Assembly: GCF_004365705.1 (NCBI RefSeq)
Contig: NZ_SOBN01000001.1
Location: 5,752,001-5,816,000, forward strand
Length of the DNA: 64,000 nt
Reading direction: 5' to 3'
Source of the DNA: Streptomyces sp. 846.5
GTDB taxonomy: Bacteria; Actinomycetota; Actinomycetes; Streptomycetales; Streptomycetaceae
The position numbers and the translations under genes are program-made. The notes under the pieces are model-generated. The model saw only the letters and a program-made list of their open reading frames with translations. It made no database searches and was not told where the DNA came from. The stretch's first letter is position 1; each line of letters opens with the position of its first letter. Below are positions 6,826-16,252 of this stretch, in pieces.

Positions 6826-9800
6826 TGGCCGACTCCCGGGGACGGCGTACTGGCCGATGCGCTGGGGCTCGCGCCGGTACCGGTCGTCGCTGCGCCGGTC
6901 GGGCTGGTGCTGGGCGGCGTCGACGCCGTGCCCGTCGGCGAGGAGCCGGGCGAAGGCGTCGCCGTCGGCGAGGCCGACGGTGTCGCGCTCGCACCCGGGG
7001 CCGGGGAGGCGGTCCCGGTCGGCGGAAGGCCGGAGGCGCCCGTCGACTGGGTCCCGTCGACGGCGTAGAGCTCGATGCCGAAGAGCGAGTAGCCGAAGCG
7101 GGTCGCCCGTTGCACCCCCTGCATCCGTACGAACCGGACATTCGCGGCATTGAAGTGGACGGTCTCGTCGCCGCCCTGACCGTCCAGCACGGTGGCGGCC
7201 GTGGTCCAGGTCACGCCGTCCGTCGAGGTCTCGATGCGGTACTGCGCGGGGAAGATGTCCGGCCAGTGCAGCACCGCGGCCCCGAGCGTGGCCGACTGCG
7301 CAAGCTCCAGCTGGATCCAGGCGTCGTCCTTGGCCGGGGAGAACCAGCGGGTGGTCGCGTCGCCGTCGTTGACATTGCTCGCGGGGAAGGCCGAGCTCTC
7401 GTCGCCGGAGGAGGTCGCGGTGGCGGTGAGTGCCAGATCGGGTCCGGAGGTGCGCGGATACACATGCACCTGCACGGTCCTGCTGATCTTCTGACCGCCC
7501 GTGGTCGGGGTGAACACCACCGGGACGGCGTACGTGCCCAGCGGAGTACCGGCGGCTGCGGTGATGTGCACGGCCGTCGCCGCCGTGCCGCCGCGTGGCA
7601 GCACCACCGCTCCCGACGTGGTCACGGCCAGGCCCTTGAGACCCTTGGGCAGTTCGGCAGCAAGGATTCCGGAGGCCCCGGAGAAGCCCAGCGCCTTGAG
7701 GTCGCCGGTCAGGTCGACGGCGGCGCCGCCCGCCTCGACGTCGACACTCTGGTCGGGCAGCTGCAGCGCCGCCGCCGGGGTACCCGCGTACCAGGGCACC
7801 ACCTGGTTGACCACCGGTGCGGGGCTGCCTGCGGCCCAGACCAGACGGATCTGGTCGATGTCGGCCCGGGAGTCGGTGGCCAGCTCGGTGTAGCCGGGGC
7901 TCAGCGGGCCGAGGCGGACCCAGCCGGTCGCAGGCGCGGCCGGCGTCGAGGTCTTGGTAGTCGCCGTCTTCCCCGCCGCCGCAGTCTTCCCTGCCGTCTT
8001 TCCTGTCGCAGTCGCAGTCGCAGTCGACGCCGTCTTCGTCGGCAGCTGGTGCACCTCGATCCAGCCCTTGGCCGCCACCGTCGGATCGGTCAGCACCACG
8101 ACCCGGTTCAGCGCCCGCGCGGTGCCCAGGGTCACCGTCAGCGCGTCCCCCGCCTGCGGCGCGGCCACCGCCTTGTACGCGGTGGTGAGATCACCGTCCG
8201 TCACATTTGAGACCGGGAATCCGGGCTGCCCCACCGGGCCGCCGGTCGCGGTGAGCGTGTTGCTCGGCGCCGTCACGGTGAACTCGCGCACCGCCACCGC
8301 GCTGCTCTGCGTCGCCGTCGCCCGCAGCCGCACATAGCGCGCGGTGGCGCCGGCCGGCAGGGTCGCCTCGATGGACTTCTGGTCGTGGTAGGTGCCGACG
8401 GTGTGCCAGCCGCCGTCGCCGGTCGAGTACTCCAGGACCGCGTCGTGCAGGTAGTCCTCGGCCGCCGGGCCGCTGTCGCCCGAGCCCATCTGCACCGAGA
8501 CGGTGCCGACCAGCTGCGCGCTGCCCAGGTCCACGCCGATGGTGTCGGACACCTGCGGCGGCGCGTCGCTCCAGTAGTAGGTGCTCGGGTCGCCGTCGAC
8601 CATCAGCGAGGGGTCGTGGTCCTGCGCCGTGCCCAGGGTGCCGGTCGGGACCGCCGGGGAGCCGCCCAGCCCCGCCCAGCTGTTCGACGCCGCCAGGGCC
8701 CGCTTGAGGAACGCGTCGAGTACGCCGCTCCCTATGGTCGCGTCCGACTGCGACAGCTGCTGCATCAGCTGACGCAGCGCCAGCTGGTCCCCCCAGGCCG
8801 CGGCGCCGGCGCCGGAGCGCTGGGCCGTGAGCATGTCCACGGCGGTCTGCCCGGCCTGGCCGTAGAGCGCGAGCTGGGTCAGCCAGTCGCCGTCCTCGGC
8901 CGCGACGTCGCTGCCGCCGGAGCCGGTCGGGGCGTCGGCGGTGAGAGCGGTGGGCGCCTGCGCCATCGTCGTGAAGGCTGCCCGCAGCTCGGCGGCGGTG
9001 CCCTTGCCACCGAGGGTGGACCAGAAGGCGCCGAGCAGCGGACGCAGATAGGCCGATTCCTCCTGGTCCGGAGTCGGCGTCAGATCCGTCTGCGTCCCGC
9101 TCGCCTGGAAGTCGCCGGTCTTCGCCGCCTGCGGGGCGAGGTTCTGCGCTGGCGAGGCGCTGTTCCCGGCGAGTGCCGCCAGCGCCGCCGCGGCCTTCGG
9201 CTGCCCCGACGCCAGGTCCTGCTCCGCCGCGCGCCAGGACGCCTGGGCGTCGTAGGCGGTCGGGTTCCAGGCGAAGTCGGCCGCCGTGAACAGCGGTATC
9301 CGCGAGATGACCGGCTGCTGCATCGCATTGACCAGCAGCGCCGCCGAACCGATGGCCACACCGCTGTCCCGGCCGGTGTAGGGGCCGAGGTAGAGGCGGT
9401 CCGGGGTGGAGTCGTTCGCCAGGTAGTTGTCCTGGGTGACCAGCGGGTGCCCGAACACCTGGGCGGCAGCAGTCGTCTGACTGCTGGTGATGGTCGTGGG
9501 CTGCACCCCCACGCCGGTCCAGGCCACCTGCACCGACGGGTCCAGATCCTTGGCCAGCGCCGTACGGTAGGCCGTCGCGCCGTCCTGGTAGTACTCGGTC
9601 GGCAGCAGCGTCAGCGGGGCCGCGTCCGGATGCCCGGCGAGGAAGCGCTTGAGCACCACCGCGGCCAGGTCACTCTGGGCCTGTGCCATCGCGGCCGCGC
9701 CCCGGCCGTAGCGGGCCAGGTCCGTGTCGCAGTGCCAGTGGCTGAAGCTGCTGTCCTGGAACTGCAGCTGGAACGAGCGGAAGCCCAGCGCCCAGAGCGA

Positions 9801-11012
9801 TTCCAGCTTGGCGATCAGCGCGTCCTGGTCCCGCTTCGAACTGAAGCAGACCGAGCCGCCCAGGGCGAGGCCGTAGCCCAGGGTCACATGGTTCAGCGAC
9901 GCTGCCTGACCCAGCGTCCGCAGTTGTCGCTGCTGGTCGGCGGGGTACTGCTCACGCCAGCGCGAGGAGCGGAACGGGTCGTCGCCGGGGGCGTAGAGGA
10001 AGTAGTTCTGCTTGGTGCGCCCAAGGAAGTCCACCTCGTCCAGGGTCTGCTGGGCGGTCCAGGGGGTGCCGTAGAAGCCCTCCTCGGTGCCGCGCACCGG
10101 TGTCGTCGGCCAGTCGCTGACCCGGACGCCGGGGAGCTCGGTCCCCGTTCCGGTCTTGACGAACAGCTGCCGCAGCGACTGCGCCGCGTTGTAGGTGCCG
10201 TCGGCGTCGACCCCGGCCAGCACGGCGGTGCCCGCGGTGCCCCCGGCCACCTGCTGCTGACCCACCGCCAGGACGTAGCCGCCGGCGGGCAGCCCGGCCG
10301 GGCTCAGCGGTTCCTCCGTGCCACCGGACGCCGCGATCCCGCGCAGGGCGCGGTCGGTGGCGCCACCGGCTCCCTCCGCCAGTCCGCCGACGTAGACGGT
10401 GAGGCTGCCGGGCGCCGGCTCGGTCGTGGCCGTCGCGGTCGTCTCGTCGATCTGCTGCACCCCGGCCGCCGTCAGGGCGGTACGCACCTGCTGCAGGGCA
10501 CCGGGGTCGGCCTTCGGCGCGACCACGAGCTCGACCCGAGCTGGTACGGCCACCGCCGCGCCGTAGGACTCCTGGGACTGCGGGCGCGGGTAGATCTGCG
10601 TTCCGGTCTTCACCGTTGTCGCCGCACTTGCTCCTGCTGTACTCGTTCCCGCCGCACCCGCGGTCGCCCCCGCCGACGGAACCGCGGCGAGTGCGGTCTG
10701 CGGTCCGGCCGCCACCATCCCGCCCACCACGGCCGCCACGGTCAGTGCCGCGCTGGCCCGCAGCGCCGCCCCGCGCCGCCGGGTCCCGCCCGCCGCGACG
10801 CGTACCCGGTCGAGCAGCGGTTCGGTGCCCTTGAACTCCGAGATCAACCGGTCCGCCGTGGTCGGCGCCAGCCGCCGCACGGTCCGGGCCGCCGTGCGCC
10901 GAGCGCTGAGGGCCGGTCCCGAGTACACCACCGACTGGAGCGCGGCACTCTGCTCCAACTGCCGCCGCAGGCCGCTGCCGACGGTGGCGGGGAGGGAAGG
11001 CCGGTGGTCCAC
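6822..11012 (-). CDS. Secreted GH84-like beta-N-acetylglucosaminidase with discoidin domains
   Basis: Very large exported protein (1396 residues from the GTG at 11012, chosen for the AGGAG six bases upstream). A long basic N-region precedes a hydrophobic segment at about 82-110 ending in an AxA-type cleavage site. An alpha/beta domain follows, then the GH84 barrel (GTEEGFYGTPW near 306). Next come discoidin-like (F5/8 type C) modules and an Ala/Thr/Pro/Ser-rich tail. The barrel normally carries an Asp-Asp pair; here the equivalent position reads Gln419-Asp420 in QFQDSSF, so activity is uncertain. Two low-complexity Thr/Ala/Lys stretches interrupt the C-terminal half. Expected role: cutting or binding N-acetylglucosamine glycans outside the cell. 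Divergent from malQ and overlapping the next gene by four bases. Confidence 0.85.
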   Translation of the reverse strand: MDHRPSLPATVGSGLRRQLEQSAALQSVVYSGPALSARRTAARTVRRLAPTTADRLISEFKGTEPLLDRVRVAAGGTRRRGAALRASAALTVAAVVGGMVAAGPQTALAAVPSAGATAGAAGTSTAGASAATTVKTGTQIYPRPQSQESYGAAVAVPARVELVVAPKADPGALQQVRTALTAAGVQQIDETTATATTEPAPGSLTVYVGGLAEGAGGATDRALRGIAASGGTEEPLSPAGLPAGGYVLAVGQQQVAGGTAGTAVLAGVDADGTYNAAQSLRQLFVKTGTGTELPGVRVSDWPTTPVRGTEEGFYGTPWTAQQTLDEVDFLGRTKQNYFLYAPGDDPFRSSRWREQYPADQQRQLRTLGQAASLNHVTLGYGLALGGSVCFSSKRDQDALIAKLESLWALGFRSFQLQFQDSSFSHWHCDTDLARYGRGAAAMAQAQSDLAAVVLKRFLAGHPDAAPLTLLPTEYYQDGATAYRTALAKDLDPSVQVAWTGVGVQPTTITSSQTTAAAQVFGHPLVTQDNYLANDSTPDRLYLGPYTGRDSGVAIGSAALLVNAMQQPVISRIPLFTAADFAWNPTAYDAQASWRAAEQDLASGQPKAAAALAALAGNSASPAQNLAPQAAKTGDFQASGTQTDLTPTPDQEESAYLRPLLGAFWSTLGGKGTAAELRAAFTTMAQAPTALTADAPTGSGGSDVAAEDGDWLTQLALYGQAGQTAVDMLTAQRSGAGAAAWGDQLALRQLMQQLSQSDATIGSGVLDAFLKRALAASNSWAGLGGSPAVPTGTLGTAQDHDPSLMVDGDPSTYYWSDAPPQVSDTIGVDLGSAQLVGTVSVQMGSGDSGPAAEDYLHDAVLEYSTGDGGWHTVGTYHDQKSIEATLPAGATARYVRLRATATQSSAVAVREFTVTAPSNTLTATGGPVGQPGFPVSNVTDGDLTTAYKAVAAPQAGDALTVTLGTARALNRVVVLTDPTVAAKGWIEVHQLPTKTASTATATATGKTAGKTAAAGKTATTKTSTPAAPATGWVRLGPLSPGYTELATDSRADIDQIRLVWAAGSPAPVVNQVVPWYAGTPAAALQLPDQSVDVEAGGAAVDLTGDLKALGFSGASGILAAELPKGLKGLAVTTSGAVVLPRGGTAATAVHITAAAGTPLGTYAVPVVFTPTTGGQKISRTVQVHVYPRTSGPDLALTATATSSGDESSAFPASNVNDGDATTRWFSPAKDDAWIQLELAQSATLGAAVLHWPDIFPAQYRIETSTDGVTWTTAATVLDGQGGDETVHFNAANVRFVRMQGVQRATRFGYSLFGIELYAVDGTQSTGASGLPPTGTASPAPGASATPSASPTATPSPGSSPTGTASTPPSTSPTGAATTGTGASPSASASTPSPGVGQ

Positions 11013-11260
11013 GCGGTCTCCTGGTGCCTGCGGTCGGTGGGTGGGCGGGGCTAAGACCATCAGAGAGCCGTGTCCACTGTCAACGATCGCGTCCTCCCTC
11101 CGACCGGCCCGCGATCCGAGGGTGAACCCTGCCGCACCCGGTGTCGTTGTACCCCTTACCCGGGTAGGAGGCTGAGCAGCACTCGCGTGCTCGCCTCCGT
11201 GCCCGACCCACCCGCACCCCACCTTCCTCCCCACCTCCCTCCCTGCGCCGAGGAGCCTCC

Positions 11261-13507
11261 GTGGCCACTGCCGCCCCCGTACCCGCCGACGTGCCGTCAG
11301 CATCCGCCGAGCCCGGCGCAGCCGGACCCGCGCTGCTCGCGCTCGCCCGCGCGCACGGTGTCGACTCCGTGCGGGAGGGCCCGGAGGGGCGCGCCGCCGT
11401 ATCCGCCGACACCCTGGTCGCGGTCCTGGCCGCGCTGGACGTCGACGCCTCCACCCCGGACGCCGCCGCCCGGGCCCTGGACACGCTGCACCGCCGCACC
11501 GCGTCCCGGCTGCTGCCGCGGGTCGTGGTCACCCGGGTCGGACAGCCGCACGACCTCACCGTCCCGATGGACACCGAGGTCTGGATCGAGTTCTCGGACG
11601 GCCACCCGCCGCGCAACCTCGACCACCGCCCCGCCACCGGCCGCATCCCCGGCGACCTCCCCCCGGGCCGGCACACCCTGTGCGCCCGTCGCAACGGCCG
11701 CGCCTCGGCGGCCCCGCTGCTGGTCACCCCGGCCCGGTTGCCGGGCGTGCGGCAGCGCAGCTGGGGCTTCCTGGCCCAGCTCTACTCCGTGCTCTCGCAA
11801 CACTCCTGGGGCATGGGCGACCTGGGCGACCTGGCCGACCTCGCGCAGTGGGCCGGCCATGCCCACGGCGCCGGCTTCGTCCAGGTCAACCCGCTGCACG
11901 CGGGCCTGCCCGCGACCCCGGGGGCGATGACCGACCCCTCCCCCTACCGTCCCTCCTCCCGTCGCTTCGCCGACCCGGTGCACCTGCGGGTGGAGGCCGT
12001 CCCCGAGTACCCCTACCTCGACGCGGCCGCCCGCGACCGCGTCCACGAGCTGGCCCGGCACGGCGCGGCCCTGCGCGACGCGGTGCTGCTCAGCGACGGA
12101 CTGATCGACCGCGACGCCACCTGGACACTCAAGCACGAGGCACTGACACTCCTGCACCAGGTCCGCCGCAGCCCCGGTCGGGAGGCCGCCTACCGGGCCT
12201 TCCTCCGCCGCGAGGGGGCCGGCCTGGACGCCTACGCCACCTGGTGCGCACTGGCCGAGGTGCACGGTCCGGCCTGGCGCTCCTGGCCGGCCGGGCTGCG
12301 CGACCCGGGCTCGGCCGCGGTCCGCCGGGCCGCGGCCGACCTGTCCGGACGGGTCGAGTTCCACCGCTGGCTGGCCTGGCTGGTGGACGATCAGCTCGCC
12401 GCCGCGCAGTCCGTCGCCCGCGGCGCCGGGATGCCGGTGGGCCTGATCCACGACCTCGCGGTCGGCTGCCACCCCGAGGGGGCCGACGCCTGGGCCCTGC
12501 AGAGCTGCTTGGCCACCGGCATCTCGGTGGGCGCGCCCCCGGACGCCTTCAACGCCCGCGGCCAGGACTGGGGCCTGCCGCCCTGGCGTCCCGACGCCCT
12601 CGCCGACGCCGCCTACGAGCCCTTCGCGGCGCTGCTGCGCGGCGTGGTCCGGCACGCGGGGGCGCTGCGGATCGACCATGTCATGGGACTGTTCCGGCTC
12701 TGGTGGGTGCCCGAGGGCCGTCCGCCGACGGAGGGCACCTACGTCCGCTACGACCACGAGGCGATGCTGGGCGTGCTGGCCCTGGAGGCCGAACGCGCGG
12801 GCGCGGCCGTCATCGGCGAGGACCTGGGCACGGTCGAGCCGGGCGTCCGCGAGCAGCTGGCCGACCGGGGCATCCTCGGCACCTCGGTGCTCTGGTTCGA
12901 ACGCGACTACAGCGACGACGCCAAGGGCACCCCGCTGCCGCCCGAGCAGTGGCGCGAGCAGTGCCTGGCCACCCTCACCACGCACGACCTCCCCAGCACC
13001 GCCTCCCGGCTCAGCGGCGAGCACGTCGAGCTGCGGCACCGGCTGGGCCTGCTCACCCGTCCGCTCGCGGAGGAGCAGGCCGACGCCGAGTCGGACGTCG
13101 AGGAGTGGCTCGGCGAGCTCGCGGGGGAGGGGCTGCTCTCGGTGTCCCCGTACGGCGACGGACCGGCCGCCGACCTCGCCGAGCCGGCCGAGGGCGAGGT
13201 CGTCCCCGAGGCGGTCGCCGCGCTGCACCGCTATCTGCTGCGCACCCCGGCCCGGCTGCTGGGCGTCTGGCTCCCGGACACCCTGGGCGACCCCCGTCCG
13301 CAGAACCTGCCGGGCACCTCCAGCGAGTACCCCAACTGGCGCCTCCCGCTCGCCGACGCCCAGGGCCGTCCGGCCTCGCTGGAGCAGGTCACCGCCTCGC
13401 CGCGGACCGAGGCCCTCACCGCCGTCATGAACGAGCCGGCCCCCGCTCCCCGCCCTGGGGAAGCGGTGGGGGAGCAGGGGCCGGGACAGGAGTCCAACTA
13501 CAGCTGA
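11261..13507 (+). CDS. malQ: 4-alpha-glucanotransferase (amylomaltase)
   Basis: GH77 enzyme that transfers alpha-1,4-glucan segments between maltodextrins in cytoplasmic maltodextrin and glycogen turnover. The 748-residue size suits the long actinobacterial form with an extra N-terminal domain (about 1-150). The GH77 core begins near 165 (RSWGFLAQLYSVLS). Catalytic residues are visible: nucleophile Asp472 in LRIDHVMG, acid/base Glu520 in GEDLGTVEPG, and Asp576 in TTHDLPSTA. GTG start with GAGGAG upstream. The last about 20 residues (from PAPRPGE) are encoded by a G/C-run repeat-like sequence and are probably a non-conserved tail. Convergent with pepN across a terminator. Confidence 0.95.
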   Translation: MATAAPVPADVPSASAEPGAAGPALLALARAHGVDSVREGPEGRAAVSADTLVAVLAALDVDASTPDAAARALDTLHRRTASRLLPRVVVTRVGQPHDLTVPMDTEVWIEFSDGHPPRNLDHRPATGRIPGDLPPGRHTLCARRNGRASAAPLLVTPARLPGVRQRSWGFLAQLYSVLSQHSWGMGDLGDLADLAQWAGHAHGAGFVQVNPLHAGLPATPGAMTDPSPYRPSSRRFADPVHLRVEAVPEYPYLDAAARDRVHELARHGAALRDAVLLSDGLIDRDATWTLKHEALTLLHQVRRSPGREAAYRAFLRREGAGLDAYATWCALAEVHGPAWRSWPAGLRDPGSAAVRRAAADLSGRVEFHRWLAWLVDDQLAAAQSVARGAGMPVGLIHDLAVGCHPEGADAWALQSCLATGISVGAPPDAFNARGQDWGLPPWRPDALADAAYEPFAALLRGVVRHAGALRIDHVMGLFRLWWVPEGRPPTEGTYVRYDHEAMLGVLALEAERAGAAVIGEDLGTVEPGVREQLADRGILGTSVLWFERDYSDDAKGTPLPPEQWREQCLATLTTHDLPSTASRLSGEHVELRHRLGLLTRPLAEEQADAESDVEEWLGELAGEGLLSVSPYGDGPAADLAEPAEGEVVPEAVAALHRYLLRTPARLLGVWLPDTLGDPRPQNLPGTSSEYPNWRLPLADAQGRPASLEQVTASPRTEALTAVMNEPAPAPRPGEAVGEQGPGQESNYS

Positions 13508-13531
13508 GCAGTCTGAGCAGGCGTCAGCCCG

Positions 13532-13552
13532 GAGCTGTCACTCTGACAGCTC
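13532..13552. terminator. Bidirectional terminator between malQ and pepN
   Basis: A perfect 9-bp stem (GAGCTGTCA at 13532-13540 with TGACAGCTC at 13544-13552, three-base loop) can extend with an outer TCAGC/GCTGA pairing (13524-13528 with 13556-13560). It overlaps the pepN stop codon and lies between convergent genes. Confidence 0.7.
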
Positions 13553-16145
13553 AGCGCTGACCCGCCGCGCGGTCGACGGCCTGGGCGCGCAGTGCGCGCT
13601 CCACGCCGGCGCGGGACTCGACGACCATCCGGCGCAGCGCCGGCGCCGGGTCGGCGGAAGCCAGCCAGGCGTCGGTGGCGTCCACGGTCGCCTGCTCGAC
13701 CTGCAGCGACGGGTAGAGCCCGACGATGATCTGCTGGCCCATCTCGTGCGAGCGCTCCTCGAAGATGCCCTTGATCGCGGCGAAGTACTTCGCCGTGTAG
13801 GGGGCCAGCAGCTCGCGCTGGTCGGTCTGCTCGAAGCCGGCGATCACCGCCTCCTGGACGGTGTTGGTCAGCGTCTCGGTCTCCACCACCGCGGCCCAGG
13901 CCTCCGCCTTGGCGGCCTCGGTCGGACGGGCGGCCCGGCAGGTCGCCGCGTGCTGCTGCCCGGCCGCGGTGTTGTCCCGCACCAGCTCGTCCGCGATGGC
14001 GTCCTCGCCGGCGCGGCCGGTCGCGGACAGCCGCTCCAGGAACGTCCAGCGCAGTTCGTCGTCGACGGTCAGGCCCTCGATGCCGGTGCTGCCGTCGAGC
14101 AGCCCGGCCAGCAGGTCCAGCTGCTCCTCGGTGCTCGCCAGCGCGGCGAAGGTCCGCGCCCAGGACAGCTGGTGGTCCCCGCCGGGCTCGGAGGAGCGCA
14201 GCAGCTCCAGCGCGGTGCCGGCGAAGCGGGTCAGGCCCTCGGCGCGCCAGGCCGGGTCGGCGTACAGCTCGACGGCCAGCTTGGCCTGCCGCTGCAGCGA
14301 CTGGACCACGCCGATGTCGGACTCCCGGCCGACGCCGCTGAGCACCAGGGTCAGGTAGTCCCGGGTGGCCATCTCGCCGTCGCGGGTCATGTCCCAGGCG
14401 GAGGCCCAGCACAGGGCGCGCGGCAGCGACTCGGTGAAGTCGGCGATGTGCGCGGTGACGTTGGCCAGCGACTCGGCGTCCAGGCGCACCTTGGCGTAGG
14501 ACAGGTCGTCGTCGTTGAGCAGCACCACGGCGGGGCGCCTGCGTCCGGCCTGGACCGGCACGGCCGTGAGCTCGCCGTCGACGTCCAGCTCGATCCGCTC
14601 GGTGCGCACCAGCGCGCCGTCCGCGTCCAGGTCGTACATGCCGACCGCGATGCGGTGCGGCCGGAGCACTGCCTCGCCCTTGGCGCCGGCGGGCAGCGCG
14701 GGGGCCTCCTGGCGGATCGAGAACGAGGTCAGCACGCCGTCGGCGTCCACCTCCAGCTCGGGGCGCAGGATGTTGATCCCGGCCGTCTCCAGCCAGGCCT
14801 TCGACCAGGAGGCCAGGTCGCGGCCGGAGGTCTCCTCCAGCGCGCCCAGCAGGTCGCTGAGCCGGGCGTTGCCCCAGGCGTGGCGCTTCATGTAGGCCTG
14901 CACGCCCGCGAAGAAGGCGTCCTGGCCGACGTACGCCACCAGCTGCTTGAGCACCGAGGCGCCCTTGGCGTAGGTGATGCCGTCAAAGTTGACCTGGACG
15001 TCCTCCAGGTCGTTGATGTCGGCCATGATCGGGTGCGTGGACGGGAGCTGGTCCTGCCGGTACGCCCAGGTCTTCATCTGGTTGGCGAAGGTGGTCCACG
15101 AGTTCGGCCACTTGGTCCCGGGCGCCTCGGCCAGGCAGATGCCCTCGGCGAAGGTCGCGAAGGACTCGTTCAGCCACAGGTCGTTCCACCACTCCATGGT
15201 GACCAGGTCGCCGAACCACATGTGCGCCAGCTCGTGCAGGATCGTCGACGCGCGCACCTCGTAGGCCGCGTCGGTCACCTTGGAGCGGAAGACGTACTGG
15301 TCGCGAATGGTGACCGCGCCCGCGTTCTCCATCGCGCCGGCGTTGAACTCGGGCACGAACAGCTGGTCGTACTTGCTGAACGGGTAGACCGTGTCGAACT
15401 TCTCCTGGAAGTAGGTGAAGCCCTGCTTGGTCACCTCGAAGATCGCCTCGGCGTCCAGGTACTGCGCCAGCGAGGGGCGGCAGTAGACGCCCAGCGGCAC
15501 GCTCTGGCCGCCCGCGCCCTGGTAGCTGTCGAAGACGCCGGTGTAGGGGCCCGCGATCAGCGCGGTGATGTAGGTGGAGATCCGGGGGGTGGCCGCGAAG
15601 CGGTGCACCTCGGTGCCGGCGGCCGCGCCCTTCTCCGGATCGGGGGAGACCTCGTTGCTGATCACCTTCCACCCGGTCGGGGCGGTGACGGTGAACTGGA
15701 AGGTCCCCTTGAGGTCGGGCTGCTCGAACGACGCGAACACCCGCCGGGCGTCCGGGACCTCGAACTGGGTGTAGAGGTAGGTCTCCTTGTCGACCGGGTC
15801 GACGAAGCGGTGCAGACCCTCGCCGGTGTTGGAGTACGCGCAGTCGGCGACCACGCGCAGCTCGTTCTCGGCGGCGAGCGACGGCAGTGCGATCCTGCTG
15901 TCCTGGAAGACCTCGGCAGGGTCCAGCACGGTGCCGTTCAGGACGACCTCGCGCACACCGGGTGCGACCAGGTCGATGAAGCTGGAAGCGCCCGGAGTGG
16001 TGGCGCTGAAACGGACCACGGTGGTGGACCGGAACGTGCCCCCGTCGGTGGCCGTGCTCAGGTCGAGCTCGATCTCGTACGCGTCCACATGGAGGAGCTG
16101 GGCCCGGGTACGGGCCTCCTCACGGGTCAGGTTGGTGCCAGGCAC
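13551..16145 (-). CDS. pepN: Aminopeptidase N, paralogue 1
   Basis: M1-family zinc aminopeptidase that removes N-terminal residues from peptides in the cytoplasm; no signal peptide is seen. The product has 864 residues from GTG 16145, which has AAGGAG upstream and gives the usual start PGTNLTREEA. The substrate-binding GAMEN motif is at 270-274 and the zinc site HELAH at 304-308, with the third ligand Glu327 in NESFA. The C-terminal helical ERAP1-like domain runs from about 530. Length and motifs are complete, so it should be active. A second copy lies at 18712-21333 on the same strand, with two unrelated genes between. Confidence 0.95.
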   Translation of the reverse strand: MPGTNLTREEARTRAQLLHVDAYEIELDLSTATDGGTFRSTTVVRFSATTPGASSFIDLVAPGVREVVLNGTVLDPAEVFQDSRIALPSLAAENELRVVADCAYSNTGEGLHRFVDPVDKETYLYTQFEVPDARRVFASFEQPDLKGTFQFTVTAPTGWKVISNEVSPDPEKGAAAGTEVHRFAATPRISTYITALIAGPYTGVFDSYQGAGGQSVPLGVYCRPSLAQYLDAEAIFEVTKQGFTYFQEKFDTVYPFSKYDQLFVPEFNAGAMENAGAVTIRDQYVFRSKVTDAAYEVRASTILHELAHMWFGDLVTMEWWNDLWLNESFATFAEGICLAEAPGTKWPNSWTTFANQMKTWAYRQDQLPSTHPIMADINDLEDVQVNFDGITYAKGASVLKQLVAYVGQDAFFAGVQAYMKRHAWGNARLSDLLGALEETSGRDLASWSKAWLETAGINILRPELEVDADGVLTSFSIRQEAPALPAGAKGEAVLRPHRIAVGMYDLDADGALVRTERIELDVDGELTAVPVQAGRRRPAVVLLNDDDLSYAKVRLDAESLANVTAHIADFTESLPRALCWASAWDMTRDGEMATRDYLTLVLSGVGRESDIGVVQSLQRQAKLAVELYADPAWRAEGLTRFAGTALELLRSSEPGGDHQLSWARTFAALASTEEQLDLLAGLLDGSTGIEGLTVDDELRWTFLERLSATGRAGEDAIADELVRDNTAAGQQHAATCRAARPTEAAKAEAWAAVVETETLTNTVQEAVIAGFEQTDQRELLAPYTAKYFAAIKGIFEERSHEMGQQIIVGLYPSLQVEQATVDATDAWLASADPAPALRRMVVESRAGVERALRAQAVDRAAGQR

Positions 16146-16252
16146 GCTGCGTGACTCCTTCGTCTGGGTGTCTGCCCGGCATCCTCCCATGTCGCACCGA
16201 CCGCCGACCGTGCCTCCGCGCACGGCGAACGCCGTCGATCTAGGGTTCCCCC

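Noticed and set aside
7930..8040. A possible tandem repeat in the Thr/Ala/Lys-coding stretch of the GH84-like gene
   Set aside because: It is a low-complexity linker (TATATATGKT-like) inside the coding frame, not a separate repeat element or CRISPR-like array.
8385..11054. An 889-codon frame antisense to the GH84-like gene
   Set aside because: No domain and typical shadow composition; the minus-strand gene has an export signal, a ribosome-binding site and known modules.
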